Shown piece after piece: positions 8,463-16,325 of a stretch of 64,000 nucleotides of DNA. The position numbers were made by a program, and so were the translations under genes. How positions within the stretch are numbered: the stretch's first letter is position 1; each line of letters starts with the position of its first letter. The stretch is taken from contig CBDCQE010000001.1 in assembly GCA_965220505.1 (NCBI GenBank), positions 1,860,001 through 1,924,000 on the forward strand, read 5' to 3'. This stretch comes from Bin87 sp965220505. Its GTDB lineage: Bacteria > Chloroflexota > Dehalococcoidia > Lucifugimonadales > UBA3495. A model generated the notes under the pieces. The model had not been told where the DNA came from. It saw only the letters and a program-made list of their open reading frames with translations, and did no database searches.

Positions 8463-9086
8463 ATGGTCAGCGAATACAACCCCGGCACTGCCAGGTCCCT
8501 CAGCCGGCTCATCGACGAGCTCAACCGGCTGCCCGGCATCGGCCCCAAGAGCGCGCAACGCATCGCCGACCACGTCATCCGGCTCCCGGGCGAAGAGGCC
8601 AGATCCTTGGCCGACGCAATCCTGGAGGCCCGGGACAGCCTCGTGTTTTGCGACGTGTGCCGCAACCTGACCGATGCCTCGCCCTGCGAGATCTGTTCCA
8701 ACCCTCAGCGCAACCAGGATCAGATCTGCGTGGTCGAAGAGCGCCGCGACCTCGTGGCCCTGGAACGGACCCGAGCCTACCGGGGACTGTACCACGTGCT
8801 CCACGGCGTGCTCTCACCACTCAATGGCATTGGTCCGGAGGACATCCACCTTCCGCAACTGTTCGACCGCCTGCGCGATTCCGACAGCCCTTTCCAGGAA
8901 CTGATCGTGGCTACCAACCCGACGCTGGAAGGCGACGCCACCGCCGATTTTATCAACCGCCGGTTGGCTGGCGCCGATATCCGCATCACCCGCCTCGCCC
9001 GGGGACTTCCCGTCGGGGGCTCGCTGGAGTTCGCCGACGAGACCACGCTGAGCCGCGCCCTGGCCGGCCGCAGCGCCCTGGACTAG
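8463..9086 (+). CDS. recR: Recombination protein RecR
   Basis: 207 aa from ATG at 8463; the frame is open further upstream but family alignment begins at SLSRLIDELNRLPGIGPKSA. That segment is the helix-hairpin-helix DNA-binding motif. The C4 zinc finger is CDVCRNLTDASPCEIC, and the Toprim domain starts at ICVVEERRDLVAL with the GGxxSPLxG-like motif GVLSPLNGIGPEDI. RecR acts with RecO and RecF in loading RecA at gaps. Here recO follows 16 nt later. Confidence 0.95.
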   Translation: MVSEYNPGTARSLSRLIDELNRLPGIGPKSAQRIADHVIRLPGEEARSLADAILEARDSLVFCDVCRNLTDASPCEICSNPQRNQDQICVVEERRDLVALERTRAYRGLYHVLHGVLSPLNGIGPEDIHLPQLFDRLRDSDSPFQELIVATNPTLEGDATADFINRRLAGADIRITRLARGLPVGGSLEFADETTLSRALAGRSALD

Positions 9087-9102
9087 CGCGGCGGACCGAA
9101 CA

Positions 9103-9864
9103 ATGACCTCACCCCGAACCTACCGTGCTTTGGGCCTGACCCTGCGCCGGTCGCCCGTGCGCGAGGCCGACTTGCTCTCCGTGATATACACTCGCGAGCA
9201 CGGCAAATTGGAACTGCTGGCCCGTGGCGCACAGCGCCTGACCAGCAAGCTGATGGGCCACCTCGAACCGCTGACCCTGGTGCGCGTGTCCGTGGCACGA
9301 GGCCGTTCCATGGACCAGATCACGGAAGCGGAAGTTGTCGAGGCGTTCCCCACCGTCAAGAACGGGTACCAAAACTCCGCCCGCGGCCTCTACGTCGCCG
9401 AACTCATCGACGGGTTCAGCGCGCTGTCCGTCGCCAACGCAGAATTGTTCAGTCTCGCGGTGCAGACTCTCGAAGCCCTGGGCAAAGCGCGAGACCCGGA
9501 TCTCGCCTTGCGTTACTTCGACCTGCAGCTCCTCGGCCTTTCCGGTTTTCTGCCCGAACTCTATAACTGCGTGGAATGCGGCGAAGACCTTGAACCCGAC
9601 CGGCATCGTTTTGCCGCCGGCGCCGGCGGAACCCTGTGCACGCAATGCGGTCCGGCCGAGGTGATCGTGCGCCCGCTGTCGCTGCCGGCGCTGAAACTGC
9701 TGCGGCTGCTCCATCGTACCGATTCGGTTGGAGCCTTGCCCGAATTGGCGGTCCCGCCGCCGCTGGAACGCGAAGTGCGGGAGACGCTGAACGTAACCAT
9801 CCAGTATTGGCTGGATCGCAGGGTCCGCTCTCAGGAATTTTTAGAGACTGCAAAATTTGCGTGA
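9103..9864 (+). CDS. recO: DNA repair protein RecO
   Basis: 253 aa, typical length. The OB-fold N-terminus reads RALGLTLRRSPVREADLL, with KLELLARGAQR and LEPLTLV behind it, and a zinc finger of CVECGEDLEPDRHRF plus TLCTQC near residue 155-185. RecO anneals single strands coated with SSB and cooperates with RecR. It ends the dnaX-recO gene run; 250 nt without a gene follow. Confidence 0.94.
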   Translation: MTSPRTYRALGLTLRRSPVREADLLSVIYTREHGKLELLARGAQRLTSKLMGHLEPLTLVRVSVARGRSMDQITEAEVVEAFPTVKNGYQNSARGLYVAELIDGFSALSVANAELFSLAVQTLEALGKARDPDLALRYFDLQLLGLSGFLPELYNCVECGEDLEPDRHRFAAGAGGTLCTQCGPAEVIVRPLSLPALKLLRLLHRTDSVGALPELAVPPPLEREVRETLNVTIQYWLDRRVRSQEFLETAKFA

Positions 9865-9880
9865 AAGTCGTTTCGCCGGG

Positions 9881-9896
9881 TGTTGACCCGTCAACA
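9881..9896. promoter_or_regulatory. TGTTGAC-CC-GTCAACA palindrome after recO
   Basis: Two perfect 7-nt arms separated by two bases, 16 nt after the recO stop. The TTGACC inside could also serve as a -35 box. The AGGAGGTG at 9923-9930 downstream has no ATG, GTG or TTG at a usable distance, so no gene could be assigned to it. An operator for an unknown regulator is possible. Confidence 0.35.
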
Positions 9897-9970
9897 ATCA
9901 ATGGCGTAAAAACCGTCACAACAGGAGGTGTAAAGTATCATCCATCCGAATTGGGTGCATAAACAAACTG

Positions 9971-9995
9971 CCGCAGAAATTCTAGCGGTTTTCTT
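9971..9995 (+). terminator. Weak candidate terminator after recO
   Basis: Short stem CCGC/GCGG with a 10-nt loop, followed by TTTTCTT. The stem has only four firm base pairs, so this is tentative. Confidence 0.3.
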
Positions 9996-10054
9996 GGTAC
10001 GAATTTCCTGGTTCAGCAGCCCGTGATCGGGCCGATCTCAAATAATTTTCAATG

Positions 10055-10077
10055 CTCGCAATGACGAGATTCCCGCG
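10055..10077 (-). repeat. Half copy of the GTCATTGCGAG intergenic repeat
   Basis: CTCGCAATGACGAG here is the reverse complement of the GTCATTGCGAG core seen at 26873 and 43752. It is a short, isolated fragment just before the biotin carboxylase gene. Confidence 0.45.
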
Positions 10078-10115
10078 TCGGTGAGGCGTGTTGGGAGTGT
10101 TTCGGGAGTGCAGGT

Positions 10116-11696
10116 ATGTTCAACAAGGTATTGGTGGCAAATCGGGGCGAGATAGCGACACGCATCATCCGCACTTGCCAGCGTATGGGCATCGCTACGG
10201 TGGCGGTCTATTCCGAAGCCGATTCCGGCGCCCTGCACACCAGGATGGCCGATCAGTCGGTGTGCATCGGTGGCGCCGCCGCCAGAGATTCCTACCTCAG
10301 CGTTGACGCGGTTTTGGACGCTTGCCATACCACCGGAGCCCAGGCAATCCACCCGGGCTATGGGTTCCTGTCCGAAAACAGCGAGCTGTCCCGGCGGTGC
10401 AAAACAGAGAACGTGGTGTTCATCGGCCCTGGCGAAGAAGTCCTCAACCAGATGGGTGACAAGCTCTCCGCCCGTCGCGTGGCTCGCAAATCCGGCCTGC
10501 CGGTCATGCCCGGCACCGAGGAGCCCGTCAGCGACGACGAGGCCATCTCAAAGGCGTGGGAACTGGGGTTCCCCATGATGGTCAAGGCCACCGCGGGCGG
10601 CGGCGGCATCGGCATCCATGTTGTCCATTCCATGGCCGAGCTGGAACCCATCATCGAGCGTACTCGCAAAACCGCCCAGGCGGCCTTCGCTGATTCCAGC
10701 CTGTTTTACGAGCGGTACCTGGAGGGAGCATCCCACATCGAGGTACAGCTGATCGCCGATCAGTACGGCAATGTACTCCACCTGCACGAACGGGATTGTT
10801 CCATCCAGCGCCGCAACCAGAAGCTGATTGAAGAAACGCCGGCGTCGGCCAAGCTACCGCAAGACGTCCGGCAGCAGATTGGCCGTCTGTCCCGCCAACT
10901 GGGTCGGGAGGTCGGTTACACCAACGCCGGAACTGTGGAATTCCTCGTCACCCCGGACGGTCACTTCTACTTCCTGGAGATGAACCCGCGGTTGCAGGTG
11001 GAACACGGAGTATCCGAGCTCCTGACCGGGCGGGACATCGTCGAGCTCCAATTACAATCCGCGGCCGGCGTGCCGTTTGCTCTGAGTCAACGCGACATCC
11101 ACGCCACCGGCCACGCCATCGAGGCGCGCGTGTATCCCGAGGACCCGGACACGTGCCTGCCCAACGTCGGCGTGGTGACCGACGTGCATCTGCCGCAAGG
11201 TGACAACGTTCGCGTGGATACCGCGCTTTACGTTGGGTACGAGGTTTCGCTACACTACGAACCGCTGCTTGCCAAGGTGATGGCTTGGGGGCCCGACCGT
11301 GACGCGGCAATTGCCACCCTGGACTCGGCCCTGGCGGACTTCCGGCTGGAAGGCGTCAAAACCAACATCCCGCTGCTGCGGGACGTGCTGGTCAGCCCGG
11401 AGTTCAATTCGGGCGGATACCATACCGGAACCCTCCCCACCATCCTTGAGCGGCGGCTGCGGAATCAAGGCACAAAATCCAACGGGCACCGCAACGTGAG
11501 CACGGTAAACAACGGAATAACTCCTGAAGCGTCCGCGTCGGGGATGGATCCCCGCGCGTTGGCGGCGGCCATCGGCGTCGCTGCGGTGTACGCCGCTCAG
11601 GGTCAGGGCGCGTCTGCCGGCCGTGACGGTTCGCGTTGGCGCACGCAGGGCCGCCGCGAGTTGTTCCGGTCGCGGCTCGGCAGTGGATCCTGGTAG
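10116..11696 (+). CDS. Biotin carboxylase subunit of an acyl-CoA carboxylase, with C-terminal tail
   Basis: 526 aa. FNKVLVANRGEIATRIIRTC opens the biotin carboxylase domain; HPGYGFLSENSELS, the glycine-rich ATP loop KATAGGGGIGIHVV, the catalytic ERDCSIQRRNQKLIEE and the FLEMNPRLQVEHGVSE segment follow in order. It carboxylates biotin on the carrier encoded next. The usual domain ends near residue 445; the extra 75-80 residues are Ser/Gly-rich and finish with SRWRTQGRRELFRSR, resembling small accessory tails seen on other decarboxylase/carboxylase subunits. No carboxyltransferase gene is in the window, so the acyl substrate is unknown. Confidence 0.9.
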   Translation: MFNKVLVANRGEIATRIIRTCQRMGIATVAVYSEADSGALHTRMADQSVCIGGAAARDSYLSVDAVLDACHTTGAQAIHPGYGFLSENSELSRRCKTENVVFIGPGEEVLNQMGDKLSARRVARKSGLPVMPGTEEPVSDDEAISKAWELGFPMMVKATAGGGGIGIHVVHSMAELEPIIERTRKTAQAAFADSSLFYERYLEGASHIEVQLIADQYGNVLHLHERDCSIQRRNQKLIEETPASAKLPQDVRQQIGRLSRQLGREVGYTNAGTVEFLVTPDGHFYFLEMNPRLQVEHGVSELLTGRDIVELQLQSAAGVPFALSQRDIHATGHAIEARVYPEDPDTCLPNVGVVTDVHLPQGDNVRVDTALYVGYEVSLHYEPLLAKVMAWGPDRDAAIATLDSALADFRLEGVKTNIPLLRDVLVSPEFNSGGYHTGTLPTILERRLRNQGTKSNGHRNVSTVNNGITPEASASGMDPRALAAAIGVAAVYAAQGQGASAGRDGSRWRTQGRRELFRSRLGSGSW

Positions 11697-11700
11697 TAGC

Positions 11701-12135
11701 TTGACCACCATCAGAGTACGCGTCGGCGACCAGTGGTACACCGTCGAGGTCGGCGACCTGACCCGGTCCCCCGTTCAAGTCACGGTTGACGGAGAGACCT
11801 TCGACGTCGACATCGATCTCGCCGCCGCTCCTTCGCCGCCGCGCCGGGGGCGACCCTCCGGCGGCCTCACGGTACCCGAAGCCCCCACAGCAGCCGCAAC
11901 GTCTTCCGGCGCCCCCATCGACGACGACATATTGCGTTCCCCCATGCCGGGCCGCGTGATGTCGGTCATGGTTCGCCCCGGCGACACGGTCAGCGCCGGC
12001 GACGAGGTGTGCGTGGTGGAAGCGATGAAGATGGAGCAGAGCATCCTCGCCCACCGCGATGGCGTGGTGAAGACCGTGTTCGTTCAACCCCTCGATTCCG
12101 TCAACGCCAATGACCCTTTGGTAGAATTGGAATGA
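11701..12135 (+). CDS. Biotin carboxyl carrier protein
   Basis: 144 aa from TTG at 11701, 4 nt after the biotin carboxylase stop; a GTG at 11623 would overlap that gene. The C-terminal lipoyl/biotinyl domain has the attachment motif EAMKMEQ with the biotinylated Lys in AMKM, preceded by SPMPGRVMSVMVRPGDTV. The N-terminal half (TTIRVRVGDQWYTVEV) looks like the BCCP-like segment found in acyl-CoA and oxaloacetate carboxylase alpha chains, with a Pro-rich linker between. Works with the upstream biotin carboxylase. Confidence 0.9.
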   Translation: MTTIRVRVGDQWYTVEVGDLTRSPVQVTVDGETFDVDIDLAAAPSPPRRGRPSGGLTVPEAPTAAATSSGAPIDDDILRSPMPGRVMSVMVRPGDTVSAGDEVCVVEAMKMEQSILAHRDGVVKTVFVQPLDSVNANDPLVELE

Positions 12136-12160
12136 CCTTTATCCCCCAGGACGGCCCGCC

Positions 12161-12592
12161 ATGACTGAGAAAAACGGCCGCCATCCCGTCGAAGTAGTTG
12201 CGGAGGTCAAGTCCATGGAGCTGGATCTTGACCACAACGGCTCATACAAGCTGCAATTGGAAGACGGCACAACGATCATTGCCGACTTCACATCTTCCCA
12301 ATGGGGAAGCCTTGAAGGGATGCATAACCGTGGCCGGTTCAACGTCAAGATTGTCGGAGAGGGCGATTACGCTGACGGGCGCTTGCAACGGATCGTCAGC
12401 ATTGACCTCAAGAAGTCGGAACAAATGAGATCGCCCGGAGATCCGAATGAACTATCTATCTGGGAACGTCTGGCGGCAATCGCCGACAGCATCCCGGAGG
12501 AAGAACTCGCCAAAATCCCGCCGGATTTCTCAGCAAACTACAAGCGCTACATGTACGGCTGGCCCAAGCAGGAGGAAAAGGCAGCGGAATGA
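12161..12592 (+). CDS. Unknown protein paired with PIN toxin (candidate antitoxin)
   Basis: 143 aa, not recognised. The N-terminal half is beta-rich (YKLQLEDGTTIIADF, then RFNVKIVGEGDYADGRLQRI), and a helical tail begins at SIWERLAAIADSIPEEELAK. It overlaps the start of the PIN gene by 4 nt (ATGA), the tight coupling expected of a toxin-antitoxin pair. It lacks an obvious AbrB, RHH or Phd motif, so if it is an antitoxin it is of an unusual type. Confidence 0.6.
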   Translation: MTEKNGRHPVEVVAEVKSMELDLDHNGSYKLQLEDGTTIIADFTSSQWGSLEGMHNRGRFNVKIVGEGDYADGRLQRIVSIDLKKSEQMRSPGDPNELSIWERLAAIADSIPEEELAKIPPDFSANYKRYMYGWPKQEEKAAE

Positions 12593-12999
12593 GGGAGGTA
12601 TTCGCCGATACGTCCTTTTGGTTTGCCCTGATGCTTCGGAACGACCAGTGGCACGCTGCTGCTAATCGCGCCCGTCGCGCCATCGGCAGCCGAAAGGTAG
12701 TAACCACCGAATTGGTTCTGATTGAGCTGCTTGACGGAATAAGCCGCTACGGCCCCTACTACCGGGATAGAGCCGCGAGCTTCGTAAAGGAGCTCCGCGT
12801 TAGCCGCCAGGTCGAAGTAATTAAGCAGGAATCTGACAGGGTGTGGATCGCCGTAGACTACTATCAATCCCGCCCTGACCAACGCTGGGGACTGACGGAT
12901 TGCGCCAGTTTTATCGCAATGCAAGAGCGTGGCATCACCGACGTATTGACCGCAGACCGTGATTTCACCCAGGCCGGTTTCAACATCCTCATGCAATAG
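12589..12999 (+). CDS. PIN-domain ribonuclease (VapC-like)
   Basis: 136 aa. The acidic PIN residues are in place: FADTSFWFAL (first Asp), ELVLIELLDG (Glu), and GLTDCASFIAM and DVLTADRDF (the C-terminal Asp residues). VapC-type proteins cut tRNA or rRNA. It overlaps the upstream gene by 4 nt and ends 9 nt before uvrA, so it is probably co-transcribed with the repair gene. Confidence 0.85.
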   Translation: MREVFADTSFWFALMLRNDQWHAAANRARRAIGSRKVVTTELVLIELLDGISRYGPYYRDRAASFVKELRVSRQVEVIKQESDRVWIAVDYYQSRPDQRWGLTDCASFIAMQERGITDVLTADRDFTQAGFNILMQ

Positions 13000-13008
13000 G
13001 GCCACTTT

Positions 13009-16000
13009 ATGCCGCAGGAAGTCATCTTCATCAAGGGCGCTCGCGAGCACAACCTCAAGAACGTGGACGTGACGATCCCCCGGGACCGGCTGGTCGTGAT
13101 CACCGGCGTGTCCGGGTCCGGCAAGAGCAGCCTGGCATTCGACACCATCTACGCTGAAGGCCAGCGCCGCTACGTGGAGTCGCTTTCCGCCTACGCCCGC
13201 CAGTTCTTGGGGCGCATGGATAAGCCCGACGTCGATTACATCGAAGGCCTGTCCCCGGCCATTTCCATCGACCAGAAAGGCGTGTCCCACAACCCCCGCT
13301 CCACGGTGGGAACCGTCACGGAGATTTACGACTACCTGCGTCTCCTGTTTGCCCGGGTGGGCAAACCCCACTGCCCCAAGTGCGGCAACCCGGTAGCCCG
13401 CCAAACCGTCCAGCAAATCGTCGACGCCATCCTGGGGCTGCCCGAATCCTCCCGCATCACCCTGCTGGCTCCCAAAGTTCGCCGCAAGAAGGGCGAGCAC
13501 CGCGAGGTGTTCGAGGCCGCCCGCCGCGGCGGGTTCGTCCGGGTCCGCGTCAACGGCGAGGTCATGCTGGTGGAGGACACCGACACGCTGGCCCTGGACA
13601 AGCAGAAGTGGCATTACATCGACATCGTTGTCGATCGCCTCATCATCCGCAGCGACACCGAACCCAGCCGCGTCACCGAGTCGGTGGAAACCGCTCTGCG
13701 CGAGGGTGAAGGCGTGCTCACTGTGGGCCGCGAGGATGGTGACGACCTGGTGTTCAGCGAACAGTTCGCCTGCGTCGCCTGCGGCATCAGCCTGCCCGAA
13801 ATCGAACCGCGCACCTTCAGCTTCAACAGTCCCCACGGCGCGTGCTCAACTTGTACCGGGTTGGGCTACCAATTGGAGGTCGATCCGTCGCTGGTGGTCC
13901 AGAACCGCTCGCTTTCATTGCTGGAAGGCGCCATCGTGCCCTGGGCCCGTTCCGGAGCCGCCAATGCCTGGTACGCCAGCATGATGGAGGCGGTGGCCCG
14001 CGAGTTCGATTTCTCGCCCCATGTCCCGGTCCGCGAGCTGACCGAAGAGCAGCTCAACATCGTGCTCTACGGCGCGGGAAAGAAGCAGGTGCAGGTTCGG
14101 CACCGCACCGGCCGGGGCCGCACCTACTCCTGGAACACCACCTACGAAGGCGTGATCCCCAACCTGCAACGCCGCTACCGGGACACCGAGTCCGACCACA
14201 CCCGCGGTGAGATCGAACGGTACATGGCCCAGCGGGCCTGTCGGTCCTGCACCGGTGCGCGCCTGCGCCCGGAGGCCCTGGGCGTGCTGATTTGCGGCCG
14301 AAACATCATCGAGGTCACCGGTCTGACCATCGGAGAGGGTCTGGACTGGGTTCGCAGCATCAAGCCGGTGGCGGACTCGCCGGACCAATCCCCCGTCAAC
14401 GGAAGCAGCAACGGTCATCACGCTCCGGAAACGCTTGGCGATAGTGAGACCCAACCCTCTGCCAACGGCGCCAACGGGAAGGGCCGGCGCAGTCGTCGCA
14501 ACGGGCGTCGTTCCCCGGCCACCGACGCGCCGAGCCGCCTGACCCCGCGCGAAATGGTCATTGCCGATCAGATCCTCAAAGAGATCGAGGGCCGTCTGCA
14601 CTTCCTGGACAGTATTGGGTTGGACTACGTAACGATGGGCCGCACTGCCCGCACGCTTTCGGGTGGAGAGGCCCAGCGTGTCAGGTTGGCCACCCAGATC
14701 GGCAGCGGCCTCACCGGCGTGCTGTACGTGTGCGACGAACCCACGGTCGGCCTGCATCCCCACGATGACCACCGTCTCATCGGAACCCTGACCCGCCTGC
14801 GCGACATGGGCAACACGGTGATCGTGGTCGAGCACGACGACGCCATGATGCGCGCCGCCGACCACATCGTCGACCTCGGGCCCGGCGCGGGCGAGCACGG
14901 CGGCCATATCGTGGCCACCGGCGATGTGGCCGAGGTGATGGCCAACGAGGCGTCGCTGACCGGCGCCTACCTCAGCGGCCGCAAGCGGATAGCCATCCCT
15001 GAAGAGCGGCGCGAGGGAAACGGCAAATCCATCGCCGTCGTGGGCGCGCGGGAGAATAACCTCAAAGGCATCGACGTGGAATTCCCGTTGGGCTTGCTGG
15101 GATGTGTCACCGGCGTGTCGGGCAGCGGCAAGAGTACCCTGGTGTACGACATCCTCTACAAGCGGCTGGCCCAGGCCGTCGCCCAGGGCCGCGACCGTCC
15201 TGGCGACCACGACGACGTCACCGGCATCGAGCACATCGATAAGGTGGTGAACATCGACCAGTCTCCCATCGGGCGCACCCCGCGCAGCAACCCGGCCACC
15301 TACACCGGCGCCTTCACCCCCATCCGCGAGTTGTTCGCCACCCTGCCTGAGGCCCGCATCCGGGGTTACAAGCCGGGCCGCTTCTCCTTCAACGTCAAAG
15401 GCGGCCGCTGCGAGGCGTGCCAGGGCGAGGGCTACATCCAAATCGAAATGCAGTTCCTGCCCGACGTCACCGTGCCTTGCGAAATCTGCCAGGGCCGCCG
15501 TTACAATCGGGAAGCGCTGGAGGTAACGCTGCGCGACCAGTCCATCGCCGACGTGCTCGCGATGACTGTGGAAACAGCGCTGGATTTCTTCTGGAACTAT
15601 TCGCGCATCCGCAGCAGGCTGCAAACGCTGCGGGACGTCGGCTTGGGCTACATTCGCCTCGGCCAGCCGGCCACCACCCTGTCGGGCGGGGAAGCCCAAC
15701 GGGTCAAGCTGGCGACGGAACTTTCCCGCCGCGCCACCGGCCGCACGCTGTACCTCCTGGACGAACCCACCACCGGCCTCTCCTTCGAGGACTGCGCCGC
15801 CCTGCTGCGCGTCCTGCACCGGCTGGTCGACCAGGGCAACTCGGTGCTCCTCATCGAACACAACCTGGACCTCATCAAGAACGCCGACTGGGTCATCGAC
15901 CTGGGCCCCGGTGCGGGTCACCTGGGCGGCAACCTGCTGGCGTGCGGCACTCCCGAGACGCTGGCGGAGGCTGAGCAAAGCCACACGGGCCGCTACCTGC

Positions 16001-16044
16001 GGGCCGCGCTTGGAGTCGAGGCGCAGGTCGGTGCAACGGATTAA
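13009..16044 (+). CDS. uvrA: Excinuclease ABC subunit A
   Basis: 1011 aa; most UvrA are about 940. Two ABC ATPase halves are clear: Walker A GVSGSGKSSLAF and GVSGSGKSTLVYD, signatures LSGGEAQRVRLATQI and LSGGEAQRVKLATEL. Zinc modules: CVACG...CSTC and CEACQGEG...CEICQG. UvrA recognises bulky DNA lesions and hands them to UvrB. The extra length is a low-complexity hydrophilic insertion at about residues 455-512, rich in Asn, Ser, Gly and Arg, placed before the first signature motif. It starts 9 nt after the PIN gene. Confidence 0.96.
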   Translation: MPQEVIFIKGAREHNLKNVDVTIPRDRLVVITGVSGSGKSSLAFDTIYAEGQRRYVESLSAYARQFLGRMDKPDVDYIEGLSPAISIDQKGVSHNPRSTVGTVTEIYDYLRLLFARVGKPHCPKCGNPVARQTVQQIVDAILGLPESSRITLLAPKVRRKKGEHREVFEAARRGGFVRVRVNGEVMLVEDTDTLALDKQKWHYIDIVVDRLIIRSDTEPSRVTESVETALREGEGVLTVGREDGDDLVFSEQFACVACGISLPEIEPRTFSFNSPHGACSTCTGLGYQLEVDPSLVVQNRSLSLLEGAIVPWARSGAANAWYASMMEAVAREFDFSPHVPVRELTEEQLNIVLYGAGKKQVQVRHRTGRGRTYSWNTTYEGVIPNLQRRYRDTESDHTRGEIERYMAQRACRSCTGARLRPEALGVLICGRNIIEVTGLTIGEGLDWVRSIKPVADSPDQSPVNGSSNGHHAPETLGDSETQPSANGANGKGRRSRRNGRRSPATDAPSRLTPREMVIADQILKEIEGRLHFLDSIGLDYVTMGRTARTLSGGEAQRVRLATQIGSGLTGVLYVCDEPTVGLHPHDDHRLIGTLTRLRDMGNTVIVVEHDDAMMRAADHIVDLGPGAGEHGGHIVATGDVAEVMANEASLTGAYLSGRKRIAIPEERREGNGKSIAVVGARENNLKGIDVEFPLGLLGCVTGVSGSGKSTLVYDILYKRLAQAVAQGRDRPGDHDDVTGIEHIDKVVNIDQSPIGRTPRSNPATYTGAFTPIRELFATLPEARIRGYKPGRFSFNVKGGRCEACQGEGYIQIEMQFLPDVTVPCEICQGRRYNREALEVTLRDQSIADVLAMTVETALDFFWNYSRIRSRLQTLRDVGLGYIRLGQPATTLSGGEAQRVKLATELSRRATGRTLYLLDEPTTGLSFEDCAALLRVLHRLVDQGNSVLLIEHNLDLIKNADWVIDLGPGAGHLGGNLLACGTPETLAEAEQSHTGRYLRAALGVEAQVGATD

Positions 16045-16201
16045 TGCCGACGCCTGGCCCGCCCGTGCCAACGGTCGTCCGGCCGGGGAAATTGATTACC
16101 ATCGGCTCGGATGGCAGACAAGACACATCTTGAAATGCCCCGCTTCCCGCTTTCGATTTTCTACCGTTAGTGACGTTTCTCACGGTACACGGAAAGCGTT
16201 G

Positions 16202-16235
16202 AATAATCATCATCAAGTAATGGAATATGATTATT
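16202..16235. promoter_or_regulatory. AT-rich palindrome upstream of dehalogenase-like gene
   Basis: Perfect 9-nt arms AATAATCAT (16202-16210) and ATGATTATT (16227-16235) with a 16-nt spacer, 14 nt upstream of the TTGACA box. The region is much more AT-rich than its surroundings. A dimeric regulator site is the natural reading. Confidence 0.5.
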
Positions 16236-16249
16236 TGGCGGGCGGAGTA

Positions 16250-16278
16250 TTGACATTTTTGAACCGGGCAAGTACCCT
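16250..16278 (+). promoter_or_regulatory. Candidate promoter of dehalogenase-like gene
   Basis: Perfect -35 TTGACA (16250-16255), 17-nt spacer, poor -10 TACCCT (16273-16278). A strong -35 with a weak -10 next to a palindrome suggests an activator-dependent promoter. CCGGG/CCCGG arms at 16264-16284 could form a small hairpin over the -10 region. Confidence 0.45.
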
Positions 16279-16325
16279 TCCCGGCAAATTAGGCGTATCT
16301 ACGCAGTCCAACCAAGGAGGAGGAT

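Noticed and set aside
9636..9962. 108-codon frame running past the recO stop
   Set aside because: It overlaps recO out of frame for most of its length and has no family features.
13915..16071. 718-codon antisense frame within uvrA
   Set aside because: Fully inside uvrA with no recognisable domain; a typical shadow of GC-rich codons.
16264..16284. Riboswitch-like leader before the dehalogenase-like gene
   Set aside because: Only one short CCGGG/CCCGG hairpin is present; no multi-stem structure or known consensus (for example cobalamin) could be recognised.
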